Positions 1 through 7,063 of a stretch of 14,728 bases of DNA are shown in pieces (positions within the stretch are counted from its first letter, which is position 1; each line of letters opens with the position of its first letter). Source of the stretch: Anaerolineaceae bacterium UBA1363. Its GTDB lineage: Bacteria > Chloroflexota > Anaerolineae > Anaerolineales > Anaerolineaceae. The notes beneath the pieces are model-generated. The model had not been told where the DNA came from, ran no database searches, and worked only from the letters and a program-made list of their open reading frames with translations. Location: assembly GCA_002306055.1 (NCBI GenBank), contig DBRR01000028.1, positions 1 through 14,728 of the forward strand. Direction: 5' to 3'. Both the position numbers and the translations under genes were made by a program.

Positions 1-277
1 CAGGGCAATTGCATCTAAATGAGAAACATCACTCAAGCAAATTTCAAGAATTTCAAATAATAACCAATAATATTTCATATTTACTTAGTATATTTGATTG
101 ATAAACCTGTTTTGGCAGTCAATTCACGGCAAAAAAGAATTCTTTTTAGCCAAACCCATCCCTTATTACTACTCAAACGGAATTGTGTTACCCGCAAAGA
201 GTGAGAAATCTATTCAAAAGACCTGATTTCTCATCATTTTTGGTGGTTTTCCTGAAAAATAAGATGCGATTGCCCTG
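1..277. mobile_element. Possible MITE or IS remnant with 16-bp terminal inverted repeats
   Basis: Bases 1-16 (CAGGGCAATTGCATCT) and 262-277 are inverted repeats matching at 15 of 16 positions. The DNA between them is clearly more AT-rich than the genes and has no convincing reading frame. A near-perfect 24-bp palindrome (128-151, one mismatched pair) lies almost exactly midway between the two repeats. A second hairpin has arms at 202-210 and 225-233 and is followed by a T-rich stretch, so it could also end transcription entering from the left. The layout fits a miniature inverted-repeat element or a gutted IS. Termini starting CAGGG recall some IS families (ISAs1-like from memory), but I cannot assign one. 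The left flank lies outside the window, so a target duplication cannot be checked. Confidence 0.38.
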
Positions 278-320
278 CACCCTCATTCAACATATTTTTA
301 AATATGGTGTAAAATAATTA

Positions 321-343
321 TTGACGTGGAATTTCGATATAAT
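321..343 (+). promoter_or_regulatory. Candidate promoter for the adhesin/sortase gene
   Basis: A perfect TATAAT lies at 338-343. TTGACG at 321-326 resembles a -35 box, but the spacer is only 11 bp, so the two do not form a normal pair and the true -35 is unclear. Transcription would start near 350 and leave a leader of about 120 bases before the ATG at 472. This is judged by motif and position only. Confidence 0.35.
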
Positions 344-354
344 CACTGTACCTA

Positions 355-389
355 GTAATGGTGATACTAATTATCGTAATGGTAATTAG
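355..389. promoter_or_regulatory. Operator-like direct repeats and small hairpin
   Basis: GTAATGGTGAT (355-365) and GTAATGGTAAT (376-386) are direct repeats matching at 10 of 11 positions. Their starts are 21 bp apart, about two helical turns, which is typical of sites read by one protein on one DNA face. CTAATTA (367-373) and TAATTAG (383-389) form an overlapping inverted repeat. The site lies just downstream of the candidate start of transcription, where a repressor could act. No regulator gene is in the window. Confidence 0.3.
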
Positions 390-471
390 GTAGGTTGCAT
401 CAATTTATAAAGATGTATTTCTTCAAAGCTTTTGTTTCGTGCAGATGTTCTTTGAAAGGAGCTCGAATAAG

Positions 472-2121
472 ATGCATAAACCTAAAGTATTAAGAATCTC
501 TTTTGTCCTGTTTTTGTCCCTTTCAATGACATATTTGACATACAATGTTTTTGCACGTTCGTTGGCAGCGGTTGCGCCAGGGTTAGGCACGGCTTCAAGC
601 TTTGCAGTCCTGGGGGGCTCGACCGTGACCAATACTGGCGCCACCGTCATTTATGGGGATCTCGGCGTTTGGCCCGGTAGTTCGATCACTGGCTTTCCTC
701 CAGGGACTGTCGTTCCTCCAGGCACAATCCACGCAGGGGATGCGGTCGCGCAACAGGCCCAGACTGATGTCACTACGGCATTTAATGCTCTCGGCAGCCA
801 AGCGTGTGACGTAAACTTGACCGGTCAGGATCTGGGCGGACTTACACTCACACCTGGTGTCTATTGTTTTGACTCTTCGGCAGGGTTAACTGGGGCACTC
901 ACTCTCAACGCCCAGGGCAGTGCCGACTCTGTATTCGTTTTTAAAATAGGAAGCGCGCTTACAACCGCAAGCAACTCATCTGTTCTTATGACGAATAGCG
1001 GTTCTGCATGCAATGTGTTTTGGAAGGTCGGCAGTTCAGCAACACTTGGTACAAATACCTCGTTCCAAGGGAATATTCTCGCGCTCACGAGCATTACTCT
1101 AAATACCGGTGCAAATATTGTCTGTGGTAGGGCTTTAGCCCAAACTGGGGCAGTGACAATGGATGACAACAACATCTCCATGTCGGCGTGTGCGGCTCAA
1201 CCAACTAGCACTGCTACACCAACCTACACTGCCACACAAACTGCGACTGCCACCCCCACTGCCACACCAACCAGTACTGCCACACAAACTGCGACTGCCA
1301 CCTACACTGCTACACCAACCAGCACTGCCACACCAACCAGCACTGCCACCCACACTGCTACACCAACCAGTACTGCCACCCACACTGCTACACCAACCAG
1401 TACTGCCACGCTAACCAGCACTGCCACACCAACCAGTACTGCTACACAAACTGCGACTGCCACCCACACTGCTACAACAACCAGTACTGCTACACCAACC
1501 CCCACTGCCACACCAACCCGCACTGCTACACAAACAGCGACTGCCACCCGCACTGCCACACCAACCAGTACTGCCACACCAACCCCCACTGCCACTACTG
1601 TACCAGCAGTTTTGCCTGAAACCGGTTTTTCTCACCGGCATGTGACAGTTCTCTCTGCGCAACCTGCCGAGAAGGCATATGCTGACCTGGGCAACCTGTG
1701 GCTGGAGGTGCCGCGCTTGAACTTGCAGATGCCGATTGTGGGTGTACCTCAAGTGGATGGCGAGTGGGATGTTTCCTGGTTGGGCGATCAGGCGGGATGG
1801 TTGCAAGGCTCAGCTTTCCCGACTTGGTCTGGAAACTCAGTGCTGACCGGGCATGTTTGGAATGCTTTCAATCTTCCGGGACCCTTCCAAGAGTTAGGTA
1901 CCCTTCAGTATAGTGATAAAGTCATCGTGCATGCATGGGGTGCTGAATATATCTACGAAGTGCGTTCAATCAAGTTTGTCTTACCAAGTAATGTGGATGC
2001 AATGATGAAACACGAAGATAAATCCTGGGTAACTTTGGTGACCTGCCAGGGTTATGACGAGGCCACTGATACGTACGAATACCGTATCCTCGTTCGGTCG
2101 GTGCTGGTTGAAGTGAAATAG
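472..2121 (+). CDS. Secreted DUF3494 (ice-binding/adhesin) protein with C-terminal sortase domain
   Basis: The predicted 549-residue chain has five parts. Residues 1-32 are a basic then hydrophobic export signal. About 35-240 form a DUF3494 domain, the beta-solenoid fold of ice-binding proteins and many surface adhesins (NTGATVIYGDLGV; CNVFWKVGSSATLGTNTSF). Residues 244-378 are a Thr/Pro/Ala repeat linker. LPETG follows at 381-385. About 400-549 form a sortase domain with His461 (LTGHVW), Cys525 (TLVTC) and Arg538, 13 residues after the Cys as in SrtA. Start: ATG 472 has AAAGGAG at 455-461. An in-frame GTG at 439 and ATG at 445 lack such a site. No membrane segment or basic tail follows LPETG, unlike normal sortase substrates. 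Domain calls are firm; whether it binds ice, and whether the sortase acts on its own LPETG, is unknown. No separate sortase substrate or pilin gene lies beside it. Confidence 0.9.
   Translation: MHKPKVLRISFVLFLSLSMTYLTYNVFARSLAAVAPGLGTASSFAVLGGSTVTNTGATVIYGDLGVWPGSSITGFPPGTVVPPGTIHAGDAVAQQAQTDVTTAFNALGSQACDVNLTGQDLGGLTLTPGVYCFDSSAGLTGALTLNAQGSADSVFVFKIGSALTTASNSSVLMTNSGSACNVFWKVGSSATLGTNTSFQGNILALTSITLNTGANIVCGRALAQTGAVTMDDNNISMSACAAQPTSTATPTYTATQTATATPTATPTSTATQTATATYTATPTSTATPTSTATHTATPTSTATHTATPTSTATLTSTATPTSTATQTATATHTATTTSTATPTPTATPTRTATQTATATRTATPTSTATPTPTATTVPAVLPETGFSHRHVTVLSAQPAEKAYADLGNLWLEVPRLNLQMPIVGVPQVDGEWDVSWLGDQAGWLQGSAFPTWSGNSVLTGHVWNAFNLPGPFQELGTLQYSDKVIVHAWGAEYIYEVRSIKFVLPSNVDAMMKHEDKSWVTLVTCQGYDEATDTYEYRILVRSVLVEVK
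1201..1600 (+). repeat. In-frame 18-bp tandem repeats encoding a Thr/Pro-rich linker
   Basis: About 22 imperfect copies of an 18-bp unit (for example ACTGCCACACCAACCAGT) encode six-residue blocks close to T-A-T-P-T-S, with Q, Y, H, R or L substitutions. The tract joins the DUF3494 domain to LPETG and the sortase domain. Such Thr/Pro stretches are usually extended and often O-glycosylated in surface proteins; glycosylation here is inference. Because the unit is a multiple of three, copy number can change without breaking the frame. Confidence 0.9.
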
Positions 2122-2176
2122 GTCATTGAGAAGAGCTGTTTCTACCCGCTCTTGACCTCTCATATCATTGTTTTTC

Positions 2177-2216
2177 GTCCCTGTATTGAACCTGCGCAAA
2201 GCTTCAATACAGGGAC
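2177..2216. terminator. Strong hairpin downstream of the adhesin/sortase gene
   Basis: Perfect 14-bp arms at 2177-2190 (GTCCCTGTATTGAA) and 2203-2216 enclose a 12-base loop, 55 bases after the stop codon. No T-run follows the stem on either strand, so it is not a textbook intrinsic terminator. It could instead protect a transcript 3' end or be another palindromic repeat. Confidence 0.5.
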
Positions 2217-2324
2217 GGGGAGGAAAGATTCTAAATAGTTATCATTCCGCAAACGGTGGTTCGTAAGACAATTTCCATAACGACACCTGTTTATATAGTC
2301 GGCAATAAAATCATGATCGCTATC

Positions 2325-2591
2325 TGTTTAGACAAGTATGATTGTTTACACATTATCCGGGGTGATTATTTACAGGTTAAGGGCAGACACAGGGGTCTGC
2401 CCCTACGAAAGCCACCTTTCCCTCAAACACCAGATGTAGGGGTAACCCCCCGTGGTTACCCGCTATACAGCAGACACAATGTTTTCCAGGGTGGTCCTCA
2501 AAATTAATCCTATGATCCGAGATAGCCTGCTTGCTTGATGAAAGTGTAAACAATCACCCTAAACAACATGTAAACCATCATTGTCTTGACA
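2325..2591 (+). mobile_element. Non-autonomous IS21-like element, copy A (267 bp)
   Basis: The element starts TGTTTAGACAAG and ends TTGTCTTGACA. Read inwards, its termini are imperfect inverted repeats (TGTTTAGACAAG and TGTCAAGACAAT). Each end carries a pair of GATTGTTTACA-like motifs exactly 24 bp apart: 2340-2350 and 2364-2374 on plus, 2545-2555 and 2569-2579 on minus. Multiple terminal repeats and TG...CA ends are typical of the IS21 family; the family call is inference. It has no transposase, so it would need one supplied in trans. Inside are two hairpins (2381-2402; 2440-2461). The flanks CTATC (2320-2324) and CTACC (2592-2596) may be a decayed 5-bp target duplication. Bases 2476-2534 (59 bp) are absent from the inverted copy at 9439-9645. 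The right tip carries TTGACA (2586-2591), a perfect outward-facing -35 box. Confidence 0.72.
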
Positions 2592-2863
2592 CTACCCCTG
2601 CCCCTATTTTTTCTCAGATAACTCGCGGCCTAAACTTATACCCATAGCTACGACTCAGTTCGCAAGGTGGAAGTATGGGTAACTTTCCCACGGCTGGCGT
2701 TACTACAAAGAGCTCAGTTATTTTCCCTTATTAAAAGGCAAGTAATTACCTCCATCCTGGGTGTGGAGGCTAATTGTGACCTGTAGAATATGAATGGGGG
2801 AAATTTCAATAAACTACTGATTGGTGTAAAATCGCTTATCAGTGGAGTTTTTTGGTATGAGAC
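2592..2863 (+). promoter_or_regulatory. Gene-free leader with hairpins upstream of the flippase-like gene
   Basis: No reading frame here is convincing. Three inverted repeats follow one another: TACCCATA/TATGGGTA (2639-2646 with 2674-2681), CCTT/AAGG (around 2726-2738), and an 11-bp stem with one bulged C, AATTACCTCCA (2744-2754) with TGGAGGCTAATT (2764-2775), closing a 9-base loop. TAAAAT at 2827-2832 could be a -10 box for the next gene but has no good -35. The stretch could be a structured 5' leader or simply a set of palindromes. I could not match it to a riboswitch class I know. Confidence 0.28.
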
Positions 2864-2881
2864 TTGCATTACAGGCTCATT

Positions 2882-3976
2882 ATGGACATAACACTACCGC
2901 GACTGCGGACAACTGGTCGAAAAAACGTGGCTGATTTTGAGATAGAGAAACCTCAGAGTAAGAAGAAAACCTGGCGTGTGCTCATCATCCTGGTGCTGCT
3001 TGGGCTGGCAGTGAACCTCGTGCTGCCGAGGATGATGGACATCCGCCAAGCGCTTGAAGTGATCCGTGAAATGACCTGGTGGGTGGTTGCCCTGGCAGTT
3101 TTGGCTGAAGGATTGGCGTATCTGGGCTATGGCTACTGCCTGCGAGCTTTATTGGATCTTAACAATCACCGCTTGAGCATTTTCGAAGGAGCCATGATTT
3201 CGATGGCATCCTTCAGCATCGGACTGGTGGCAGGGGGGTGGATAGGCTCTGCCGCGGCGACATTCCGCTTCGTCAATAAAAGCGGTGCCAGCAAATCCAG
3301 CTCTACGATTGCAGGAATTCTGCCTTCGATGCTGGTCAACGCGGCAATCATTCTCGTCTCGGTGGTTGGAATCGCTTTTCTCGCGTTTACCGATCGGATT
3401 ACGCAAGGGCAACTGCTTCAGTATGGCCTTTTCTTACTGTTCCTGATCATTTTCACTTATGGCTATCTATTGGCGCTGGTTTTTCCAACCGGGACTTACA
3501 AACTGGTCAATTGGGCGCTCTGGAATTGGGCGCGGTTTCGCAAAAAACCCTATGACCCAGCCAAAACCAAGCAGAATGTCAATACCATGCTTAAGGCGTG
3601 GAAGTCGCTGCGCAAAGGCAGTTGGTTACGCCCCCTTTTGGGTGCTTTCGCTTATATTCTCTTCGATATGACATGCCTCTACCTGGTATTCCTTGCCGCC
3701 GGGTATCAAGTTCATTTAGGGGTGCTCTTTGCTGGATACGGAATACCCTTCCTGATTGCCAAGATAGCCTTCATACTGCCGGGCGGTGTGGGAGTGATCG
3801 AGGCGACGATGGCAGCCCTTTTTAGCAGCCTTGGGGTGCCCAAGGAGATCAGTATCGTCGCGGTAATTGGCTTCCGCCTGATTTCATTCTGGCTGACAAC
3901 TTTTATCGGGCTCGCTCTGAGTCCATTCCTGAACCGCAAAAAAGCCCTCGAGCCCGAGGAAATCCCAGCCAACTGA
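2882..3976 (+). CDS. Flippase-like membrane protein, LPG-synthase transmembrane (UPF0104/YbhN) family
   Basis: This predicted 364-residue protein has about seven or eight hydrophobic spans after a basic, soluble N-terminus of about 25 residues. Near the C-terminus it has PGGVGVIEA (300-308), the hallmark of the family that includes the membrane half of MprF (PF03706). The aminoacyl-transferase half of MprF is absent, so it is not expected to make lysyl-phosphatidylglycerol. Related proteins are thought to move lipids or lipid-linked sugars across the cytoplasmic membrane; the substrate here is unknown. The start is uncertain. ATG 2882 gives a natural N-terminus, an in-frame TTG at 2864 would add six residues, and the best ribosome-binding-like sequence (GTGGAG, 2842-2847) instead fits an out-of-frame ATG at 2857 with a 25-codon frame that overlaps this start. 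It precedes uvrA by about 110 bases on the same strand. Confidence 0.85.
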   Translation: MDITLPRLRTTGRKNVADFEIEKPQSKKKTWRVLIILVLLGLAVNLVLPRMMDIRQALEVIREMTWWVVALAVLAEGLAYLGYGYCLRALLDLNNHRLSIFEGAMISMASFSIGLVAGGWIGSAAATFRFVNKSGASKSSSTIAGILPSMLVNAAIILVSVVGIAFLAFTDRITQGQLLQYGLFLLFLIIFTYGYLLALVFPTGTYKLVNWALWNWARFRKKPYDPAKTKQNVNTMLKAWKSLRKGSWLRPLLGAFAYILFDMTCLYLVFLAAGYQVHLGVLFAGYGIPFLIAKIAFILPGGVGVIEATMAALFSSLGVPKEISIVAVIGFRLISFWLTTFIGLALSPFLNRKKALEPEEIPAN

Positions 3977-3983
3977 GCAATTT

Positions 3984-4023
3984 TTCTACTTCCCTTAACC
4001 CAGAAACAACCCCAGAAGTAGAA
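3984..4023. terminator. Possible hairpin between the flippase-like gene and uvrA
   Basis: Arms TTCTACTTC (3984-3992) and GAAGTAGAA (4015-4023) pair perfectly over 9 bp around a 22-base loop, just after the stop codon at 3974-3976. The T-run precedes the stem instead of following it, so termination on the plus strand is doubtful. Confidence 0.3.
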
Positions 4024-4051
4024 TCGTTCGACGCCTGATTTATAGAACAAA

Positions 4052-4060
4052 TGATATAAT
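4052..4060 (+). promoter_or_regulatory. Extended -10 promoter for uvrA
   Basis: TGATATAAT combines a perfect -10 hexamer (4055-4060) with the TG of an extended -10, which can work without a good -35; none is seen at the usual distance. Transcription would start near 4067. That places the in-frame TTG at 4067 at the 5' end of the mRNA and supports ATG 4085 as the start codon. I see no clear SOS (LexA) operator here. Confidence 0.55.
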
Positions 4061-4084
4061 AAAAGGTTGGAGATTAACCAAATT

Positions 4085-6988
4085 ATGCCCACTGACAACC
4101 TGCGCGTGGTTGGCGCGCGTGAACACAACCTCAAAAATATTACCGTAGAAATTCCGCGAGATAAGCTGGTGGTGATGACCGGGCTTTCGGGCTCGGGCAA
4201 AAGCTCGCTGGCTTTTGACACGATCTTCGCCGAGGGGCAGCGCCGTTACGTGGAGTCGCTTTCCTCCTATGCCCGTCAATACCTGGGGCAAATGGATAAA
4301 CCCGACGTCGACTCGATCGAGGGGCTTTCCACCGCGGTCTCAATTGACCAGAAATCGACCTCCAACAATCCACGTTCCACGGTTGGCACGGTCACAGAAG
4401 TTTATGACTACTTCCGTTTGCTGTTTGCGCGCGTTGGAATACCCCATTGCCCGATTTGTGGACGTCCGGTGCAAAAGCAATCAGCGCAGGAAATCGTCGA
4501 AACGATCATGAATTTACCGGTCGGTTCACGCCTCCTTGTGCTGGCGCCGATGGTGCGGGAACGCAAAGGCACCTATCAAGCCCTGTTCGATGAGATCGGC
4601 AAAAGCGGCTTCACTCGCGTGCGAGTGGACGGATTGGTATTCAATCTTGATGAACAGATTGACATCGATCGCTATAAAAAACATACGATTGAAGCCATCG
4701 TCGATCGCATTGTGATCAACGCTCCCGAGTCTGAAGACGAACGGCTCAGCATGATTTCCCGCCTGACCGACTCGGTTGAAACCGCGCTGAGATATGGCGA
4801 GGGTTATATCACCGTTCACAATCTCAGCGCGAATCCTCCGGAAGATATCCAGTTTTCTGAAAACCTCGCCTGCCCCGAGCATGGCTCCCTGCTGATTGAG
4901 ATCGAACCGCGTACCTTTTCGTTCAATACCCCCCATGGAGCCTGCCCGGTCTGCCAGGGTCTGGGATCCATGGAAGAGATCAATCCGGACCTTTTGATCC
5001 CCGACAAGACCAAGAGCCTGCGTAATGGCGCTATCGCCATGCCCGACTGGACACCGCGCGAAGTCGGCGGTTACTCCTGGCAAATGGTTGAAGCCCTGGC
5101 TAAGCACGCCGGCTTCAGCGTGGATGAGCCCATCAGCACACTCAATGATAAGCAGTTGGACCTCTTGCTCTATGGAACCAAGGGCGAGGAAGTCCGGGTT
5201 GAGTACATAGGGCGCAGCGGCAGACGCAGCACCTTTAGCACCCCATTTGAGGGTGTGATCGGCAATATGATGCGGCGCTACAAGGATACGAATTCCGAAT
5301 GGATCAGAGCCAAGATCGGAGGTTTCATCTCACTCAAACCGTGTCCGGAGTGTCACGGAAAACGCTTACGCAAAGAAGCCATGGGCGTAACCGTGGACAA
5401 CAGGAATATTATTCAAGTCACTGAGTGGCCTGTTAACAAGACCCTCGATTGGGTCCATCGCCTGATGGATGAGCAACAAACTCCCCTGAGCAAGCGCGAC
5501 GTGGTGATTGCTGACCGCATCTTGCGCGAGATCAATTCCCGCCTGGGTTTCATGGTAGACGTTGGGCTGGACTATCTGACACTCGAACGCTCCGCTACCT
5601 CGCTTTCCGGCGGTGAAGCGCAACGCATCCGATTGGCGACTCAGGTGGGCTCCAAACTGATGGGTGTATTGTATGTTCTGGATGAGCCATCGATTGGGCT
5701 GCACCCACGTGATAACGGTAAGCTGCTCGAAACGCTCAAGGGTCTGCGAGACCTCGGCAACACGGTGCTTGTGGTGGAACATGATGATGAAACCATTCGC
5801 TCGGCTGACTGGGTAATCGATCTCGGTCCGGGTGCGGGTGAGCAAGGCGGCTACCTGGTGGCAGAAGGTACACCGGAACAAATCGAAGCCTCTCCCGATT
5901 CAGTCACGGGCGCATACCTGAGCGGGAAAAAATTCGTTCCAATTCCTGCAACCCGCCGCAACGGTACCGGGCAAAGCCTGCGCATCGTGGGAGCCCAGGA
6001 GAATAACCTTAAAAATCTGACGGTCGACATCCCACTTGGCAAGTTCGTCTGCGTGACAGGTGTATCTGGCTCGGGCAAGTCAACCCTTACGGTGGAAATC
6101 CTGTATAACGCCCTGGCACGTACACTGATGGGCGCACATACCACCGCCGGAAAGCACGAACGCATTGAGGGGAGTGAGTACCTCGACAAGGTCATCAATA
6201 TTGACCAATCTCCCATCGGTCGCACGCCGCGTTCCAACCCTGCCACCTACACTGGCATGTTTGACATGATCCGCGATTTGTTCGCCAGTTTGCCAGACTC
6301 AAAGCTACGCGGCTATGATAAAGGTCGTTTTTCGTTCAACGTCAAGGGTGGTCGCTGTGAAGCCTGCCATGGAGAAGGTCAGCTCAAGATCGAAATGCAG
6401 TTCCTGCCGGATGTTTACGTCCCCTGTGAGGTCTGCCGGGGCAGCCGCTATAACCACGAGACATTGCAGGTGCGCTTCAAAGACAAGAGCATCGCAGATG
6501 TGCTGAACATGACCGTCGACAGTGCTTTGGAGTATTTTGAAGCTTTTCCGCGCATCAGCCGCAAACTTCAGACATTGAAAGATGTTGGCTGCGGCTACAT
6601 TCGCCTCGGGCAGCCCGCTCCCACCCTTTCGGGTGGTGAAGCCCAACGCGTAAAACTCTCCAAGGAACTTTCGCGGGTTGCCACGGGCAAGACCCTTTAC
6701 GTGCTGGACGAACCCTCAGTCGGACTGCATGCTGCGGACGTGCACATGCTGATCGAAGTGCTGCAAACCCTGGTGGACGCCGGCAATACGGTCGTGATCA
6801 TCGAACACAACCTGGACATCATCAAGGTGGCCGATTGGATCATTGACCTCGGTCCCGAAGGCGGCGACCGCGGGGGTGAGGTGCTGGCGGAGGGTACGCC
6901 GGAAGATTTATGCCATATCGAAAGAAGTTATACCGGTCAATATCTGCGCAAATACGTCCTCAATCACCATCGCCAGACTTGTAAGTAA
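4085..6988 (+). CDS. uvrA: Excinuclease ABC subunit A
   Basis: UvrA is the damage-sensing ATPase of nucleotide excision repair. It acts as a dimer with UvrB in the cytoplasm and hands damaged DNA on for UvrC incision. The 967-residue chain has both ABC modules: Walker A GLSGSGKSS (K39) and GVSGSGKST (K665), and signatures LSGGEAQ at 507-513 and from 848. Zinc-type clusters are visible. H121-C122-x2-C125 is a CPICGR motif. C263 with H266 and C287-x2-C290 fit the first module, with a His in place of one Cys. C758-x2-C761-x19-C781-x2-C784 matches the conserved second zinc finger needed for DNA binding. Length is close to the family norm (about 940). ATG 4085 is preferred; GGAG at 4069-4072 lies a slightly long 12 bases upstream. 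gltX follows after 75 bases. Confidence 0.98.
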   Translation: MPTDNLRVVGAREHNLKNITVEIPRDKLVVMTGLSGSGKSSLAFDTIFAEGQRRYVESLSSYARQYLGQMDKPDVDSIEGLSTAVSIDQKSTSNNPRSTVGTVTEVYDYFRLLFARVGIPHCPICGRPVQKQSAQEIVETIMNLPVGSRLLVLAPMVRERKGTYQALFDEIGKSGFTRVRVDGLVFNLDEQIDIDRYKKHTIEAIVDRIVINAPESEDERLSMISRLTDSVETALRYGEGYITVHNLSANPPEDIQFSENLACPEHGSLLIEIEPRTFSFNTPHGACPVCQGLGSMEEINPDLLIPDKTKSLRNGAIAMPDWTPREVGGYSWQMVEALAKHAGFSVDEPISTLNDKQLDLLLYGTKGEEVRVEYIGRSGRRSTFSTPFEGVIGNMMRRYKDTNSEWIRAKIGGFISLKPCPECHGKRLRKEAMGVTVDNRNIIQVTEWPVNKTLDWVHRLMDEQQTPLSKRDVVIADRILREINSRLGFMVDVGLDYLTLERSATSLSGGEAQRIRLATQVGSKLMGVLYVLDEPSIGLHPRDNGKLLETLKGLRDLGNTVLVVEHDDETIRSADWVIDLGPGAGEQGGYLVAEGTPEQIEASPDSVTGAYLSGKKFVPIPATRRNGTGQSLRIVGAQENNLKNLTVDIPLGKFVCVTGVSGSGKSTLTVEILYNALARTLMGAHTTAGKHERIEGSEYLDKVINIDQSPIGRTPRSNPATYTGMFDMIRDLFASLPDSKLRGYDKGRFSFNVKGGRCEACHGEGQLKIEMQFLPDVYVPCEVCRGSRYNHETLQVRFKDKSIADVLNMTVDSALEYFEAFPRISRKLQTLKDVGCGYIRLGQPAPTLSGGEAQRVKLSKELSRVATGKTLYVLDEPSVGLHAADVHMLIEVLQTLVDAGNTVVIIEHNLDIIKVADWIIDLGPEGGDRGGEVLAEGTPEDLCHIERSYTGQYLRKYVLNHHRQTCK

Positions 6989-7063
6989 CCATCCAGTGTG
7001 TACAAAATCACCCGATGATTATGGTAGGATTTACGCCAGAAACCAACACAACAGGAAGTCATT

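Noticed and set aside
2256..2507. 83-codon plus-strand frame
   Set aside because: It lies across mobile element copy A and its palindromes; the protein sequence is not gene-like.
2620..2700. Cyclic-di-GMP or cobalamin riboswitch
   Set aside because: A short GGCCTAAAC match and GC-rich stems looked suggestive, but the conserved core elements of both classes are missing.
2857..2934. 25-codon frame starting at ATG 2857 with the best ribosome site in the area
   Set aside because: It overlaps the flippase-like start out of frame and resembles no known leader peptide; kept only as a note on start-site doubt.
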